Source: Rhodospirillales bacterium (GTDB lineage: Bacteria > Pseudomonadota > Alphaproteobacteria > Micavibrionales > UBA1664). From it: DNA of 64,000 bases. Under the pieces are notes generated by a model. That model did no database searches and was not told where the DNA came from. It saw only the letters and a list, made by a program, of their open reading frames with translations. The translations under genes were made by a program, and so were the position numbers. Shown one piece after another: positions 25,005-34,150 of the stretch. The stretch is from positions 1,054,001 to 1,118,000 of the forward strand of contig CP060260.1 in NCBI GenBank assembly GCA_023898805.1, given 5' to 3'. The first letter of the stretch is position 1; each line of letters starts with the position of its first letter.

Positions 25005-26402
25005 ATGCGCGGCGGTCTAAGGGCTTATCTCCGGCTAATCGGTGTATTCGGTGCCTGTCTGGGCGCGCTGGTGTTTACCGGCCCCGCCCGCGCGCAATTC
25101 TGCGACGCCTGCGTCGTCGCCGCCATAAACACCACGTCCGCCGCCCAGATCGCCAATATCCGTCAGGTTATTCTGGGTATCGCAACCGTGGGTACACCCA
25201 TGCAGTTGGGCAAAGCAGGGGATATCGCGCCCATCCCCGTCATGTCGCCCGTGGCGCCCATCCCGTACACCAGCCTGGTCGGTTATTTTGAACAGGTCTT
25301 TTTCCCGCGTCTGATCGAACTTTCCAAGATGCAGACCGGCAACCAGCAGAAATTCACCGCCGTTCAAGGCCAACAAAACGTACGCACCGCCGACGCGACC
25401 GCGCAGGTCAATTACAAGCAGGACGTCAGCAAGATGCAGGTCAAGAACGCGGCCGAGGCGGTCGGCCTGCCCGACACCATGTGCATCCAGCCCTCGATGG
25501 GGCAATCCAACCTCGCGGCCGAAATCATGGCGATACAGGGCCGGGATTCGCTGGAAAAACAGGCCGCGCTTGAAACTGCCGGCTCGACCCAGACACCCAA
25601 TTACTCGCGCGGCCCCGCCTATCTGGCGCTCAAGCAGATCGATCAGCGCAAAAGCCAGACCTGTGTCAAAACCGGCGATGCCGGCGCATCGCAGGCCGTT
25701 TGCACGGGCGGCAATTCGGACCTTGAAAATGCGGATGTCGTGACCGCATCCCTGCTGTCCAACTGGACGCTGTCGCTTGACGCCAGCAAATTGCAAAGTC
25801 TGACCTTCGCAAAACAATACATTGCAAATCTCTTCCCCGACCGCGCCTTCGACCCCATTCCGACCGATGCGCAGAACAAAAACCCGCTTCCGGCGGCGGT
25901 GGCCAGGGCCATGAACGACAAGGTCGCCTATAACGCGACCATGAATACCCTGATGCAACCGTTTCAGGACGAGGTTTCGGATCGTACACCCTTGTCGGTG
26001 AATCCGTCGACAGGGGCGTCGACAGGCGGCGTGATTGCGGCCAAGAACTCGCTGCTCGGCGCAGTGAACCGTGCGGGTTATGAAGGTGCCGCCAAGGAAA
26101 AGCTGCTTTCCCTTGGCGATAATATGTCGCGCGCGGCGTTGGAGTATATTCAATACAAGGTTTACGAAAACGACCCCCAAACCATCATCAGTGATGTCGG
26201 CTCGGGTTCGGTGAACATCCTCAGGACGACCGCCTTCTTGGTCGGCCAGGCCATGAAGCAGGTTTCCCTGCTTTACGATATCCGTGAACAGATCAAGACC
26301 AGCAATCGTCTTCTCGGCGTGATCGGCTCCCTGCTCGCCCGCAACGAGTTCGATGCGATCCAGGACAACATCCACGCGATCAAAAACGCCCCAGGCAATT
26401 GA
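25005..26402 (+). CDS. unrecognised exported protein near the T4BSS/pilus cluster
   Basis: A 465-residue protein with a clear signal peptide ending 'PARAQFCDACVVAAINTT' and a CxxC just after cleavage. The mature part is Gln/Asn-rich and helical ('LIELSKMQTGNQQKFTAVQ'), with a further pair of Cys near residues 222-232. The C-terminal half is helical ('LRTTAFLVGQAMKQVSLLYD'). The layout (exported, helical, short Cys motif) recalls periplasmic components of type IV secretion systems, but I could not match it to DotA, IcmX, VirB5 or TrbJ, so the assignment is open. It ends 22 bp before a strong terminator. Confidence 0.65.
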   Translation: MRGGLRAYLRLIGVFGACLGALVFTGPARAQFCDACVVAAINTTSAAQIANIRQVILGIATVGTPMQLGKAGDIAPIPVMSPVAPIPYTSLVGYFEQVFFPRLIELSKMQTGNQQKFTAVQGQQNVRTADATAQVNYKQDVSKMQVKNAAEAVGLPDTMCIQPSMGQSNLAAEIMAIQGRDSLEKQAALETAGSTQTPNYSRGPAYLALKQIDQRKSQTCVKTGDAGASQAVCTGGNSDLENADVVTASLLSNWTLSLDASKLQSLTFAKQYIANLFPDRAFDPIPTDAQNKNPLPAAVARAMNDKVAYNATMNTLMQPFQDEVSDRTPLSVNPSTGASTGGVIAAKNSLLGAVNRAGYEGAAKEKLLSLGDNMSRAALEYIQYKVYENDPQTIISDVGSGSVNILRTTAFLVGQAMKQVSLLYDIREQIKTSNRLLGVIGSLLARNEFDAIQDNIHAIKNAPGN

Positions 26403-26424
26403 TAGTGCATTGATATTTAATAAC

Positions 26425-26449
26425 AAACCGCGCCGTTTTGGCGCGGTTT
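26425..26449 (+). terminator. intrinsic terminator upstream of flgK
   Basis: AAACCGCGCC-GTTTT-GGCGCGGTTT (10-bp stem, 5-nt loop) followed by CTGTTT. It closes the exported-protein gene and insulates flgK. Confidence 0.8.
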
Positions 26450-26551
26450 CTGTTTAGTCGTGCCGTGGCACGCTCCTTGCAATTGATGTTCTCGGACCCT
26501 GGTGTGGACAGCCCGCGCCAGCGCCCTGAAACGCAAGAGAGAATTCGGCCC

Positions 26552-28642
26552 ATGGTTCAGGTCAACCCGCTCAGCATCGCCCTTTCCGGCCTGCGCGTCG
26601 CGCAGGCCCAGATCTCGGTGACCTCGAACAACATCGCCAACGTTTCGACCGACGGTTACACGCGCAAGAATGTGGAACAATACACCCGCATCATCGGCGA
26701 GGAAGGCGCGGGCGCCGATGTCGGCATCGTCCAACGCCGCATCAACGACATCCTTCTGCGCGATTATCGCAGCCAGATTTCCCTGACTTCGGCGCTCGAC
26801 ACCAAATCCACCTATCTCAATCAGGTTCAGGACCTGCACGGTCCGCCGGACGCGGAACAGACCATTACCGCCCAGATCGGCAAGCTCAAGGATGCGTTCG
26901 CGCAGCTGGCCAACACGCCGGAAAATTCATACCTGCTCGACAACGTCTATGCCGAGGCGACACAGACCATCAAGAAATTCGCGGATTTCTCGGACGGCAT
27001 CAACCAGATGCGCAACGACGTCCAGACCGAAATGAAAAATTCGGTCGATCACATCAACTCCTTGACCGAACAGATCGCGAATCTCAACGTCTCGATCAAG
27101 GTCGCGACCAGCCAGCAGCGCAGCACCGCCGACATGGAGGACCAACGCGACCTCGCGGTCCGCGACCTGGCCAAGGAAATGGACATTTCCTACTACAAGG
27201 ATTCGACCGGTGTCATCACGGTGATGACCAAACAGGGCCAGCTGCTGGCCGACACCCAGCCGAATACGATGTATTTCACCAAAAACCAGCTTGGCCCGCA
27301 AAGCTATTACCCGGCCAGCGCCAACCCTGTGATGATCGGCAACCCCACCACTGGCACCGACCTGACCAGTTATGACGCCCTGGGCGGTAAACTTGGCGCG
27401 CTGGTTGAACTGCGCGACCAGACGCTGCCGACCTTTCAGGCCCAGATGGACGAACTTGCGCACAAAATGGCGATGCGTTTCGACGACGAGGGGCTGAAAC
27501 TCTTCACCCTGCCGGACGGCTCCATCCCCGCCAACAACCCGCAGGATTACGTGGGTTTTTCCGCCGACATGGTGGTCAACCCTGCCGTGGCGGCGGATTT
27601 GACCCTGCTGCGCAGCGGCACCAACCCGCTCAACACCGTTCAAAGCGGGTCGAGCGAGCTGCTCTCCAAGATTGTCGAAAACACGTTCGGCGACGTGGCC
27701 TATGAACGTGCATTGGGCACGTCCACCATCTCCACCGGCCCGGCCACGTTGTTCACCGAACTCGGCCTGACCGGACAGGCGCGCGTCATCGGCGATACCA
27801 ATATTCAGGCGTTGGGATCGCTGGATTCCAGCACATTCATCAATCCCGGCACCAACGACACCTTCACGATCCAGGTTGGCACCGGCGCGGCCCAGACCAT
27901 AACCATCACCTCGGGCATGACGGCAAATGGCCTTGTCACCGCGATCAATACGGCGATTCCCGGCATGGCCCAGCTGTCTTCGGGTGGACAGCTGATCTTG
28001 ACCGCGTCAAGCGACATCACCATCGGCGGCGGGACGCTGGGAACGGACGGTCTGGCCGAACTCGGGCTTGCGACCGGCGTGACCGCGGCGCAACCGCCGT
28101 CCTTCGAGGTGGCGGCAGGCAACAACGACACCACCACGATCACCATCCTGTCCACCGATACCGGACAGGACCTGTTGGACAAACTCAACGCCGTGCCCGG
28201 AATCGACGCGCAAATCGTGGGCGGCAAGCTCCAGATCCAGCCCGACGAAGGTGGCAGTATCACTCTGATCGACCGGCTGAACCAGCCTTTGGTCGCGCTC
28301 GGCATGCAGATCAGCGAGGTCCAGCACACCCCGTTCAACGTAAGTGGCCTTGGCCCCGGTGGAAATCTCAACGGGGGCGTCGAAACGGCCACCTCGCTGA
28401 TCGATTATTCGACGCAGGCCATCGGCAACCAGTCCAATGCCGCCGACAATGTCGACCGTACGTTGACTACGGAAGACAATTACCGCGCCACCATCGAAAA
28501 ACAATATCTCGATACGACCGGCGTCAACCTTGACGAGGAAATGGCGCTGCTCATCAACATCCAGACGGCCTACAGCGCGTCCGCCCGCACCATCAGCGTG
28601 GTGCAGGACATGCTCAACACCCTGATGGACGCGATGCGTTAA
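26552..28642 (+). CDS. flgK: flagellar hook-associated protein 1
   Basis: A 696-residue protein from ATG 26552. The upstream in-frame start at 26438 was rejected because the family starts with 'VNPLSIALSGLRVAQAQISV' as here. The N-terminal 'TSNNIANVSTDGYTRKNVEQ' and C-terminal 'YSASARTISVVQDMLNTLMD' are the paired coiled-coil ends of axial flagellar proteins. The middle (~430-600) contains two flagellin-hook IN-like segments ('TFTIQVGTGAAQTITITSG', 'TTTITILSTDTGQDLLDKLN'). It connects hook and filament. Only flgK and flgL occur here; other flagellar genes are elsewhere. Confidence 0.96.
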   Translation: MVQVNPLSIALSGLRVAQAQISVTSNNIANVSTDGYTRKNVEQYTRIIGEEGAGADVGIVQRRINDILLRDYRSQISLTSALDTKSTYLNQVQDLHGPPDAEQTITAQIGKLKDAFAQLANTPENSYLLDNVYAEATQTIKKFADFSDGINQMRNDVQTEMKNSVDHINSLTEQIANLNVSIKVATSQQRSTADMEDQRDLAVRDLAKEMDISYYKDSTGVITVMTKQGQLLADTQPNTMYFTKNQLGPQSYYPASANPVMIGNPTTGTDLTSYDALGGKLGALVELRDQTLPTFQAQMDELAHKMAMRFDDEGLKLFTLPDGSIPANNPQDYVGFSADMVVNPAVAADLTLLRSGTNPLNTVQSGSSELLSKIVENTFGDVAYERALGTSTISTGPATLFTELGLTGQARVIGDTNIQALGSLDSSTFINPGTNDTFTIQVGTGAAQTITITSGMTANGLVTAINTAIPGMAQLSSGGQLILTASSDITIGGGTLGTDGLAELGLATGVTAAQPPSFEVAAGNNDTTTITILSTDTGQDLLDKLNAVPGIDAQIVGGKLQIQPDEGGSITLIDRLNQPLVALGMQISEVQHTPFNVSGLGPGGNLNGGVETATSLIDYSTQAIGNQSNAADNVDRTLTTEDNYRATIEKQYLDTTGVNLDEEMALLINIQTAYSASARTISVVQDMLNTLMDAMR

Positions 28643-28660
28643 AGGAAAAGGAGAACCGTC

Positions 28661-29683
28661 ATGGCCGTCAATATTTCCACGCTTGCCAGCCAGACCAGCC
28701 TGATCGACCGGGTCAAGCAGGTTCAGGTGCAGATGTCGGAGTACCAGCAGCAGATCACGACCGGCGTCAAACACCAGACCTTCAAGGATTACGGCGCCGA
28801 CGGCCTGCGCATCCAGCGTTACCGCGCCGACCTTGCCTCGATCGACGGCTATACCTACAACATCGACAGCGCGCAGGTGAACATCGACCAGATGAATTCC
28901 GCGATCTCGGAAAACATCGATCAGGCGGGCAATATTCTTCAGGCGATTTCGGTGCAACTTGCGCGCGGATCGGATTTCGACGTTGAAGGCATCAAGTCCG
29001 CCGCCCGCACGGCCTTGCAGGTGATCGAGGCGAACATGAACGCCAAGGTTGGCGACCGCTATCTGTTCGCGGGTTCGGATGTCAGCGTCAAACCCTATTC
29101 CGGGGCGGCCGCCGCCGACAACGGGGTTCAGGCGCGTGTCAGCGACTGGCTTGACGGCACGGTGACGACGGACCAGTTCCTTGACGGAATCAATAACATG
29201 ACCGACAGCCAGTCTGGATATTCCACGTCGTTGCAATCGGCCAAGAAGGTCTTCGCGCGCGCCGACGACCAGTTCGAGGTCGACTATACGGTCCTGGCCA
29301 ATAGCCCGGGGTTCAAGAAAGTCGTGAACGCGATCCGCGCCATCGCCAATATCCAGTTTCCCTCCGAAGGCACCGACGTGCCGACCAAGGATAATTTTTA
29401 CGACGCACTCAATTCGCTTTACGCGCAGGTTCAGTCGGGCGTGAACGACCTGCGCAACGACTCGACCAAGATCGCTTCCGCCTCGCAGCAGCTCAACGTG
29501 GTGAAACAGAACCACCTTGATGACAAGCAGAACCTTCAGCAGATACTGGAAAACACGGAAGCTGCCGATACGACCGATGCGGTGGTGAAGTTCCAGACGC
29601 TCCAGACGCAGTTACAAGCGTCCTATCAGGTGACGTCGATCCTAAGCCAGCTCAGCCTGGCACGGTATCTGTACGGCGGATAA
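28661..29683 (+). CDS. flgL: flagellar hook-associated protein 3
   Basis: A 340-residue protein. The N-terminal helix 'DRVKQVQVQMSEYQQQITTG' and the C-terminal 'ASYQVTSILSQLSLARYLYG' are the flagellin-like terminal coiled coils. An AAAGGAAAAGGAG ribosome-binding site lies between flgK and flgL, 18 nt apart. It caps the hook-filament junction with FlgK. Its stop is 4 nt from the convergent pil cluster. Confidence 0.94.
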   Translation: MAVNISTLASQTSLIDRVKQVQVQMSEYQQQITTGVKHQTFKDYGADGLRIQRYRADLASIDGYTYNIDSAQVNIDQMNSAISENIDQAGNILQAISVQLARGSDFDVEGIKSAARTALQVIEANMNAKVGDRYLFAGSDVSVKPYSGAAAADNGVQARVSDWLDGTVTTDQFLDGINNMTDSQSGYSTSLQSAKKVFARADDQFEVDYTVLANSPGFKKVVNAIRAIANIQFPSEGTDVPTKDNFYDALNSLYAQVQSGVNDLRNDSTKIASASQQLNVVKQNHLDDKQNLQQILENTEAADTTDAVVKFQTLQTQLQASYQVTSILSQLSLARYLYGG

Positions 29684-29687
29684 GCGT

Positions 29688-30776
29688 TTAAAAAAGCCCG
29701 GAAGGGCCGAGCGTCGGCTGCGACACGGTTTGCCCGCCGGACGTTGCGCCGGATGGCGCCGCGGATGCCGGGGCGTCCGTAGATGTTGTGTTTGCACCGT
29801 TTTGGGCATTTGCCACGATTGAACTGGTCAATTGTTGGCTTGATGTCGGCGTGGGGCCGAAATCCGGCGATGGCGTGCGTCGTGCGCGCTCGGCATCTGC
29901 CGCCCTCATGGCATCGCCAACGTTGTTTTCCTGAATTGCCGGCGCTGCGGCATTGGCACCTGATGCGGCCGTGTTCGCGCCTTCGCCCGGCGCTGGGCGC
30001 ACGTCGATGACATCGCCCTTAAGGGAAATGCGAATACCGCTGGTCGATATCTGCTGGACCAATGTGCCATCCGGCAAGCGTGTGCCTGGCCTGACGGTAA
30101 CGCGGTAGCCGTCTTCCTTGGGTTTGATCAACACGCCGTAACATGAACCTGTAAGACAGGTAACGTCGGTCCAGCGGTAACGGTCCTTGCGTTCGGCGGC
30201 TTCTTCCTTGGCTTTGCGCTCCGCTTCTTCCTTGCGGGCGCGTGCGGCCGCGGCGGGATCATTGGCGGCTGAGGCGCTTTGAACCGGCAGCCCCATGCGC
30301 CTGGCGGCAGCCTCGGCCTCGGCCTCGATCTTTTTCTTCATGTCATCGTAATGGGTTTTTCGCTCTGCGATCAGCCCCTTGTATAGATCGGGATAGGCCT
30401 TCAGGCAGGGCGCGTTCGCAGGCAGTTGAACGCAAATGCCACGCGGCGGTGGCGGTGGCGTGAACGGAATGCCCAGCGCGTCATAGGATGTGGCGATCTG
30501 TTCCAGTTTTGATTGCCGCTCAATCAGCTTGTCCAGAAGGCTGATCTGGTACTGCATCTTGATCGTATCGGAAAGATAAGGGCTTTCGATGGAATCAAAG
30601 GCATCGTCGAAATCGACGGATAACCCGTCGACGTCGCCCGGTGTGATTACGCTGGGCAAATTGAAGCTTGGCAGGGTTTCGTTCGCCCGCACCGACCCGG
30701 GCCAAACAAGGCCAAGTGCCAGAACAAGCGCCGCAAGTCCGGCGGGGAGATGGAAAATCCGAATCATGAAGGGCAT
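29688..30776 (-). CDS. second PilP-like exported protein
   Basis: A 362-residue protein from ATG 30776 with a signal peptide ('AALVLALGLVWPGSVRA'). Coiled-coil/charged regions follow ('IEAEAEAAARRMG', 'KEEAERKAKEEAAERKDRY'). A C-terminal β-domain ('YRVTVRPGTRLPDGTLVQQI', 'SGIRISLKGDVIDV') resembles the C-terminal domain of PilP (39429). Two proteins of this type therefore bracket the pilus operon. It has the terminator-like GCCC-TTCC-GGGC-TTTTTT overlapping its stop. It could be a T4 pilus alignment or secretin-linking protein, or have a different role. Confidence 0.6.
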   Translation of the reverse strand: MPFMIRIFHLPAGLAALVLALGLVWPGSVRANETLPSFNLPSVITPGDVDGLSVDFDDAFDSIESPYLSDTIKMQYQISLLDKLIERQSKLEQIATSYDALGIPFTPPPPPRGICVQLPANAPCLKAYPDLYKGLIAERKTHYDDMKKKIEAEAEAAARRMGLPVQSASAANDPAAAARARKEEAERKAKEEAAERKDRYRWTDVTCLTGSCYGVLIKPKEDGYRVTVRPGTRLPDGTLVQQISTSGIRISLKGDVIDVRPAPGEGANTAASGANAAAPAIQENNVGDAMRAADAERARRTPSPDFGPTPTSSQQLTSSIVANAQNGANTTSTDAPASAAPSGATSGGQTVSQPTLGPSGLF

Positions 30777-30864
30777 GCGGGAATGACGGTTGCTTCGCTG
30801 CTTATTGTAATCCCGAACCGCACGTCTGTACAACGCCTTGTTGCCGTCCGTTTATTACCTGATA

Positions 30865-30923
30865 CGGCGGCGACGGCCGCCGCGCGAGCTTATGCGAGCG
30901 AAGCCTGAGCGGCGTCTGAGCGA
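30865..30923. repeat. GC-rich hairpin repeat (REP-like), copy 1
   Basis: Hairpin GGCGGC-GAC-GGCCGCC (30866-30881) followed by GCGAGCTTATGCGAGCGAAG and a GCGGCGTCTGAGCG tail. It is the same ordered set of blocks as at 45593-45773 and 55726-55786. It lies in the gap between the third pilV-like gene and the second pilP-like gene. Confidence 0.7.
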
Positions 30924-30938
30924 CCATACAAAGCCGCA

Positions 30939-32489
30939 TCAGTCTCCGCAGCCGGAATTACAGGCGCCGAACGTGCTGGTGGTCAACCCGGTGCCAGCGG
31001 CGCCGGGGGCGGTCGATGGCGTGGGGGTGATGGTGATATTGGGGGCATTCAGCGTCCGGCTTATGCTCCCGCCGTAAACCAGATTGCCGCTATCGTGGAT
31101 ATCGATGATAGCGGCGCGTCCGCTGGCGGTATTCACATCACCGTTTTTAATAATTCCGGCTTTGAGCTGGTCGGCCGCATAGAATGTATTTGTCGTGGCG
31201 CTTTGTGCCGATATGCGCCGTGCGTCGAGTGTATCGGCCTCAAGCACGCCGCCCGAAGGCATGGCGACATCCGTCGCGATGGTATGTGTCAGTGTTCCAT
31301 CCTGTACGGTCGAACCGTCGGTGAACGTGCCGACATTGCCTACGGTGACCCGGTCGAACGCGCCGCCGCCGTTATTGCCGGGGCCGCCGTCGACCACGAA
31401 CAGGCTTTGCGCGTTGTAATCATTGCGCTGCGCGCTGGTCAGGCCGTTTTGTACCCGCATATTGCTGGCCAACATGGAATCGGCGACGAAGCCGGACCCC
31501 GTGGTGTTCATGTTGCCGGCCACGACGCCCGCGCCTTTCAGCGAAGTGGTCCCGTTGACGCACAGAACGCTGCCGTCGCACAGCGCGTTCGTCCCGTCCG
31601 CGGCGGCGACAAATGCTTTGCCCGTGCCGTTGCCGATATTGACGTTGTCCGCGCCTGCGATGTTGTTGTTCCCCATATTCAAAGCGGCATGCATCGTATT
31701 GCGCTCGTAATTGGTGGTGGCGCCGTCGACGCCGTCGGCACGGTACAGATAATCGCCGGCCAGATCCTGCATGTTGTAATATCGGTAATACACCAGATAG
31801 CTGCCCTGCGTCGTGGAATCCAGCGTTGCGTTGATGTCGTTCAGATACCAGTTGGTTTGCTGCAACCCGGTGGACGGTGTGACGGACCAACTGGAGAATA
31901 CACTGCTCGCCACGGCGGTTGCCTTGTCCGCATAGCTGCGGATGATACCGCCCGCGGGCCCGGATTCGATGGCGGCGCGTTCGATGATCTTGTCCGGCCG
32001 TGGTGTACGCGTGGCGATCAGAACTTCCATCGCCCGCGGATTGGGTGGTCCGCTGGTCACACGCAAAAGGATGCTGACGCGCGTCATCAAGGGTGAAAGC
32101 GCGATGATTTTTCCATTCAGCGTGCGTGCGCCCTGTACGTATTTCGCGCCGACCTTGAAAGATGGTGCCGCGATGTTGTTGGCGGTGCCCGGATTTGAAT
32201 CAACGGTCAGCTCATACCCGCCCCCCGTTGCGATGGCCGCGTCGTACAGGATATTAAAATTGTCGGTATCCGAAAGAATTTGCCCCATCGCGTCGGCGAT
32301 ATTGGCCATATAGGCGGCGGCGGCGCGCCCCTGTTCCTTTGCGGTGTAGTTTTGCAGCAGGTCGAAAATCGCAAGCAGCAGCACAAAGAAGACCACCACC
32401 GAAAGCAGAAGTTCCAGCAACGAAAAACCGGCCTGTGCCCGCCGTACGGGCGATATGTGGACTGTGTGCCCGGTCATGTTGGGTAACAT
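30939..32489 (-). CDS. PilV-like minor pilin/adhesin 3
   Basis: A 516-residue protein. I chose ATG 32489, preceded by GGAG six nt away; the ATG at 32477 overlaps the previous stop (ATGA). The prepilin motif 'RRAQAG^FSLLELLLSVVVFF' gives a long leader followed by the hydrophobic stem. 'AAAYMANIADAMGQILSDT' resembles the start of the shufflon/PilV domain, but more weakly than in its neighbours. The large C-terminal region is Gly/Asn/Thr-rich with repeats of small residues, as in receptor-binding PilV tips, and ends with 'ACNSGCGD' (two Cys). R64 PilV variants determine recipient specificity; here no invertible ends were found. Confidence 0.7.
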   Translation of the reverse strand: MLPNMTGHTVHISPVRRAQAGFSLLELLLSVVVFFVLLLAIFDLLQNYTAKEQGRAAAAYMANIADAMGQILSDTDNFNILYDAAIATGGGYELTVDSNPGTANNIAAPSFKVGAKYVQGARTLNGKIIALSPLMTRVSILLRVTSGPPNPRAMEVLIATRTPRPDKIIERAAIESGPAGGIIRSYADKATAVASSVFSSWSVTPSTGLQQTNWYLNDINATLDSTTQGSYLVYYRYYNMQDLAGDYLYRADGVDGATTNYERNTMHAALNMGNNNIAGADNVNIGNGTGKAFVAAADGTNALCDGSVLCVNGTTSLKGAGVVAGNMNTTGSGFVADSMLASNMRVQNGLTSAQRNDYNAQSLFVVDGGPGNNGGGAFDRVTVGNVGTFTDGSTVQDGTLTHTIATDVAMPSGGVLEADTLDARRISAQSATTNTFYAADQLKAGIIKNGDVNTASGRAAIIDIHDSGNLVYGGSISRTLNAPNITITPTPSTAPGAAGTGLTTSTFGACNSGCGD

Positions 32490-34150
32490 GCGCTGCTCCA
32501 TGATGCCCGGCCGTCCGACTCGCGCCCGCGGGTAAAATCGCAATGCCCGAAATACACGCCGTATTTATAATGCAGACACCTGTATCCGTTGGGGATATAG
32601 CTGCAATCCTCGCGATATACGCCGCCGGGCCAGTTTGTTGTGCCGATGGGTTCGCAATACACCGCGCCGTTTGCCTGTGTGCAGGTGACATGCCGGTTTA
32701 AAACCGCGTCCTGGTACCCACCGCTGATATTTTGGATATACAGCGTACTGCTTGCCGTCGCGCCGTCTGCGTAAAGCGAACCGGTAAATTCTGCGGCGTT
32801 GCCGACATCCATTTGCTTGGCCGCATAATAGTGGCTTCCGGCCCCGTCGATTTGTGCCGCGACCAGACCGTTTTCGATTGTTGCGCCGTGTGCGATCGAG
32901 AACGTACCGGATTGAAGTTCCTGCGTGTTGACGCTGGCACCGTGGATTTGCGTCAGAGGCGCGGTGACGCTGTGCGAGGCCTGCATCGTATTGCCGTTGA
33001 CGGTGTCGAAAGTCGAAATCCCGTTCGACGTAGTCATGTTGATGGTGCTTTTATCGGTAATGACGCTGCCATCCGCCAGAAGCGAGTTGGTGAGGTGCAG
33101 ATTGGCGTCGCCCGCCTCGCCCACGACCTGAAGCTCGCCCCCCGTAATGGCGCATCCTGAACCGCTCAGCGTCCGGTTGGCGCCGCCGCCCCATGTGCAT
33201 CCGGTGCCGTCGCCTTCCTTCATATCGAAACGGTTTTCGTCCGGACCGTCGACGCGTAAGGCTTGCTCGACCGTCATCGCCTGCGCGCTCGCGCCGGTCG
33301 TACCGTCCGTGGCACCGCGAAACGCGGCGGATCCGGTAACCGATACCCTGTCCGCAACCATCGTGCCGACATTCTGCAATTCGTTGTCATTCATGTGGAT
33401 GTTGGTCAGCATCCGGTTCAACTCCGGCCTGTCGTCGACCGCCACGCGGTAAAGCCAGCGATCGTTGGGGTCCCGGTCCTCGTTGTTCACGCGGCCATAG
33501 GCTGCGATGTAACCGGCGCTGGCGCTTGGCGCGCTCAACCCTGCGATATCAGTGCGGTTTACATACCATTGATTGAGCACGCTGGTAATCCGCCCCGCGA
33601 AGGTTGCGCCCGGCATCACCATGTCGGTTGAAACGCCCATGCGCGGCCCGCCCGCCCGCGCGATGTCGAGCAGACGCTGGTTGGCGACTTTTAAGGCGCC
33701 GTCCGACACCGTTACCACCTCGACGCTTGGCATTCTGATCTTGTTGCCGTCGACGTCGGTGTAATCGGCGCCCGTCGCCGGATCGACCTTGAATACGCTC
33801 TGGTTGCGGTAAAAAACCCGGATCGGCTGGTGCAACGCGTTGACGCCAGTAAAGCCTGTTGGCAGATATTGTTCCGTTCGCAGCGTGGTCAGGCCGATTT
33901 CCACGAAGGTCGTCGTTCCGTCATCCTTGATTGTATCGAAATGGGCGCGCACGTAATCCTCGGCCGCGGTCTGCACGCGCAGCATGTCAAGCGCGGCGGA
34001 ACGGTCTATCGAACGTTGCAGCCAACTATCGAACAGTTGATACATGCCGGTCAGCAAAAGACCGATCAGTGATACGGCCAGCAAAAGCTCCAGCAGGGTA
34101 AAGCCGGCATCGCGTGCGCGTAGGGTGGTCATGGGCTGCGCTTTTGTCAT
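32474..34150 (-). CDS. PilV-like minor pilin/adhesin 2
   Basis: A 558-residue protein from ATG 34150, overlapping the previous stop by ATGA. The prepilin motif 'RDAG^FTLLELLLAVSLIGLL' (E5 present) is followed by 'AAEDYVRAHFDTIKDDGTTT', then 'TLRTEQYLPTGFTGVNALHQ', matching the N-terminal constant domain of shufflon PilV proteins. The Cys-containing C-terminus ('GYRCLHYKYGVYFGHCDF') is probably the tip domain. It is translationally coupled to its neighbours. Confidence 0.75.
   Translation of the reverse strand: MTKAQPMTTLRARDAGFTLLELLLAVSLIGLLLTGMYQLFDSWLQRSIDRSAALDMLRVQTAAEDYVRAHFDTIKDDGTTTFVEIGLTTLRTEQYLPTGFTGVNALHQPIRVFYRNQSVFKVDPATGADYTDVDGNKIRMPSVEVVTVSDGALKVANQRLLDIARAGGPRMGVSTDMVMPGATFAGRITSVLNQWYVNRTDIAGLSAPSASAGYIAAYGRVNNEDRDPNDRWLYRVAVDDRPELNRMLTNIHMNDNELQNVGTMVADRVSVTGSAAFRGATDGTTGASAQAMTVEQALRVDGPDENRFDMKEGDGTGCTWGGGANRTLSGSGCAITGGELQVVGEAGDANLHLTNSLLADGSVITDKSTINMTTSNGISTFDTVNGNTMQASHSVTAPLTQIHGASVNTQELQSGTFSIAHGATIENGLVAAQIDGAGSHYYAAKQMDVGNAAEFTGSLYADGATASSTLYIQNISGGYQDAVLNRHVTCTQANGAVYCEPIGTTNWPGGVYREDCSYIPNGYRCLHYKYGVYFGHCDFTRGRESDGRASWSSACYPT

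Noticed and set aside
25005..26402. Assignment as IcmX, VirB5 or TrbJ
   Set aside because: Size and signal peptide fit loosely, but no sequence motif that I can recall matches.
25035..26426. Antisense frame of 463 aa opposite the exported 465-aa protein
   Set aside because: The plus-strand product has a clear signal peptide and a ribosome-binding site; the antisense product is featureless.
28007..29515. Antisense frame of 502 aa across flgK/flgL
   Set aside because: It lies entirely opposite the conserved flagellar coding regions.
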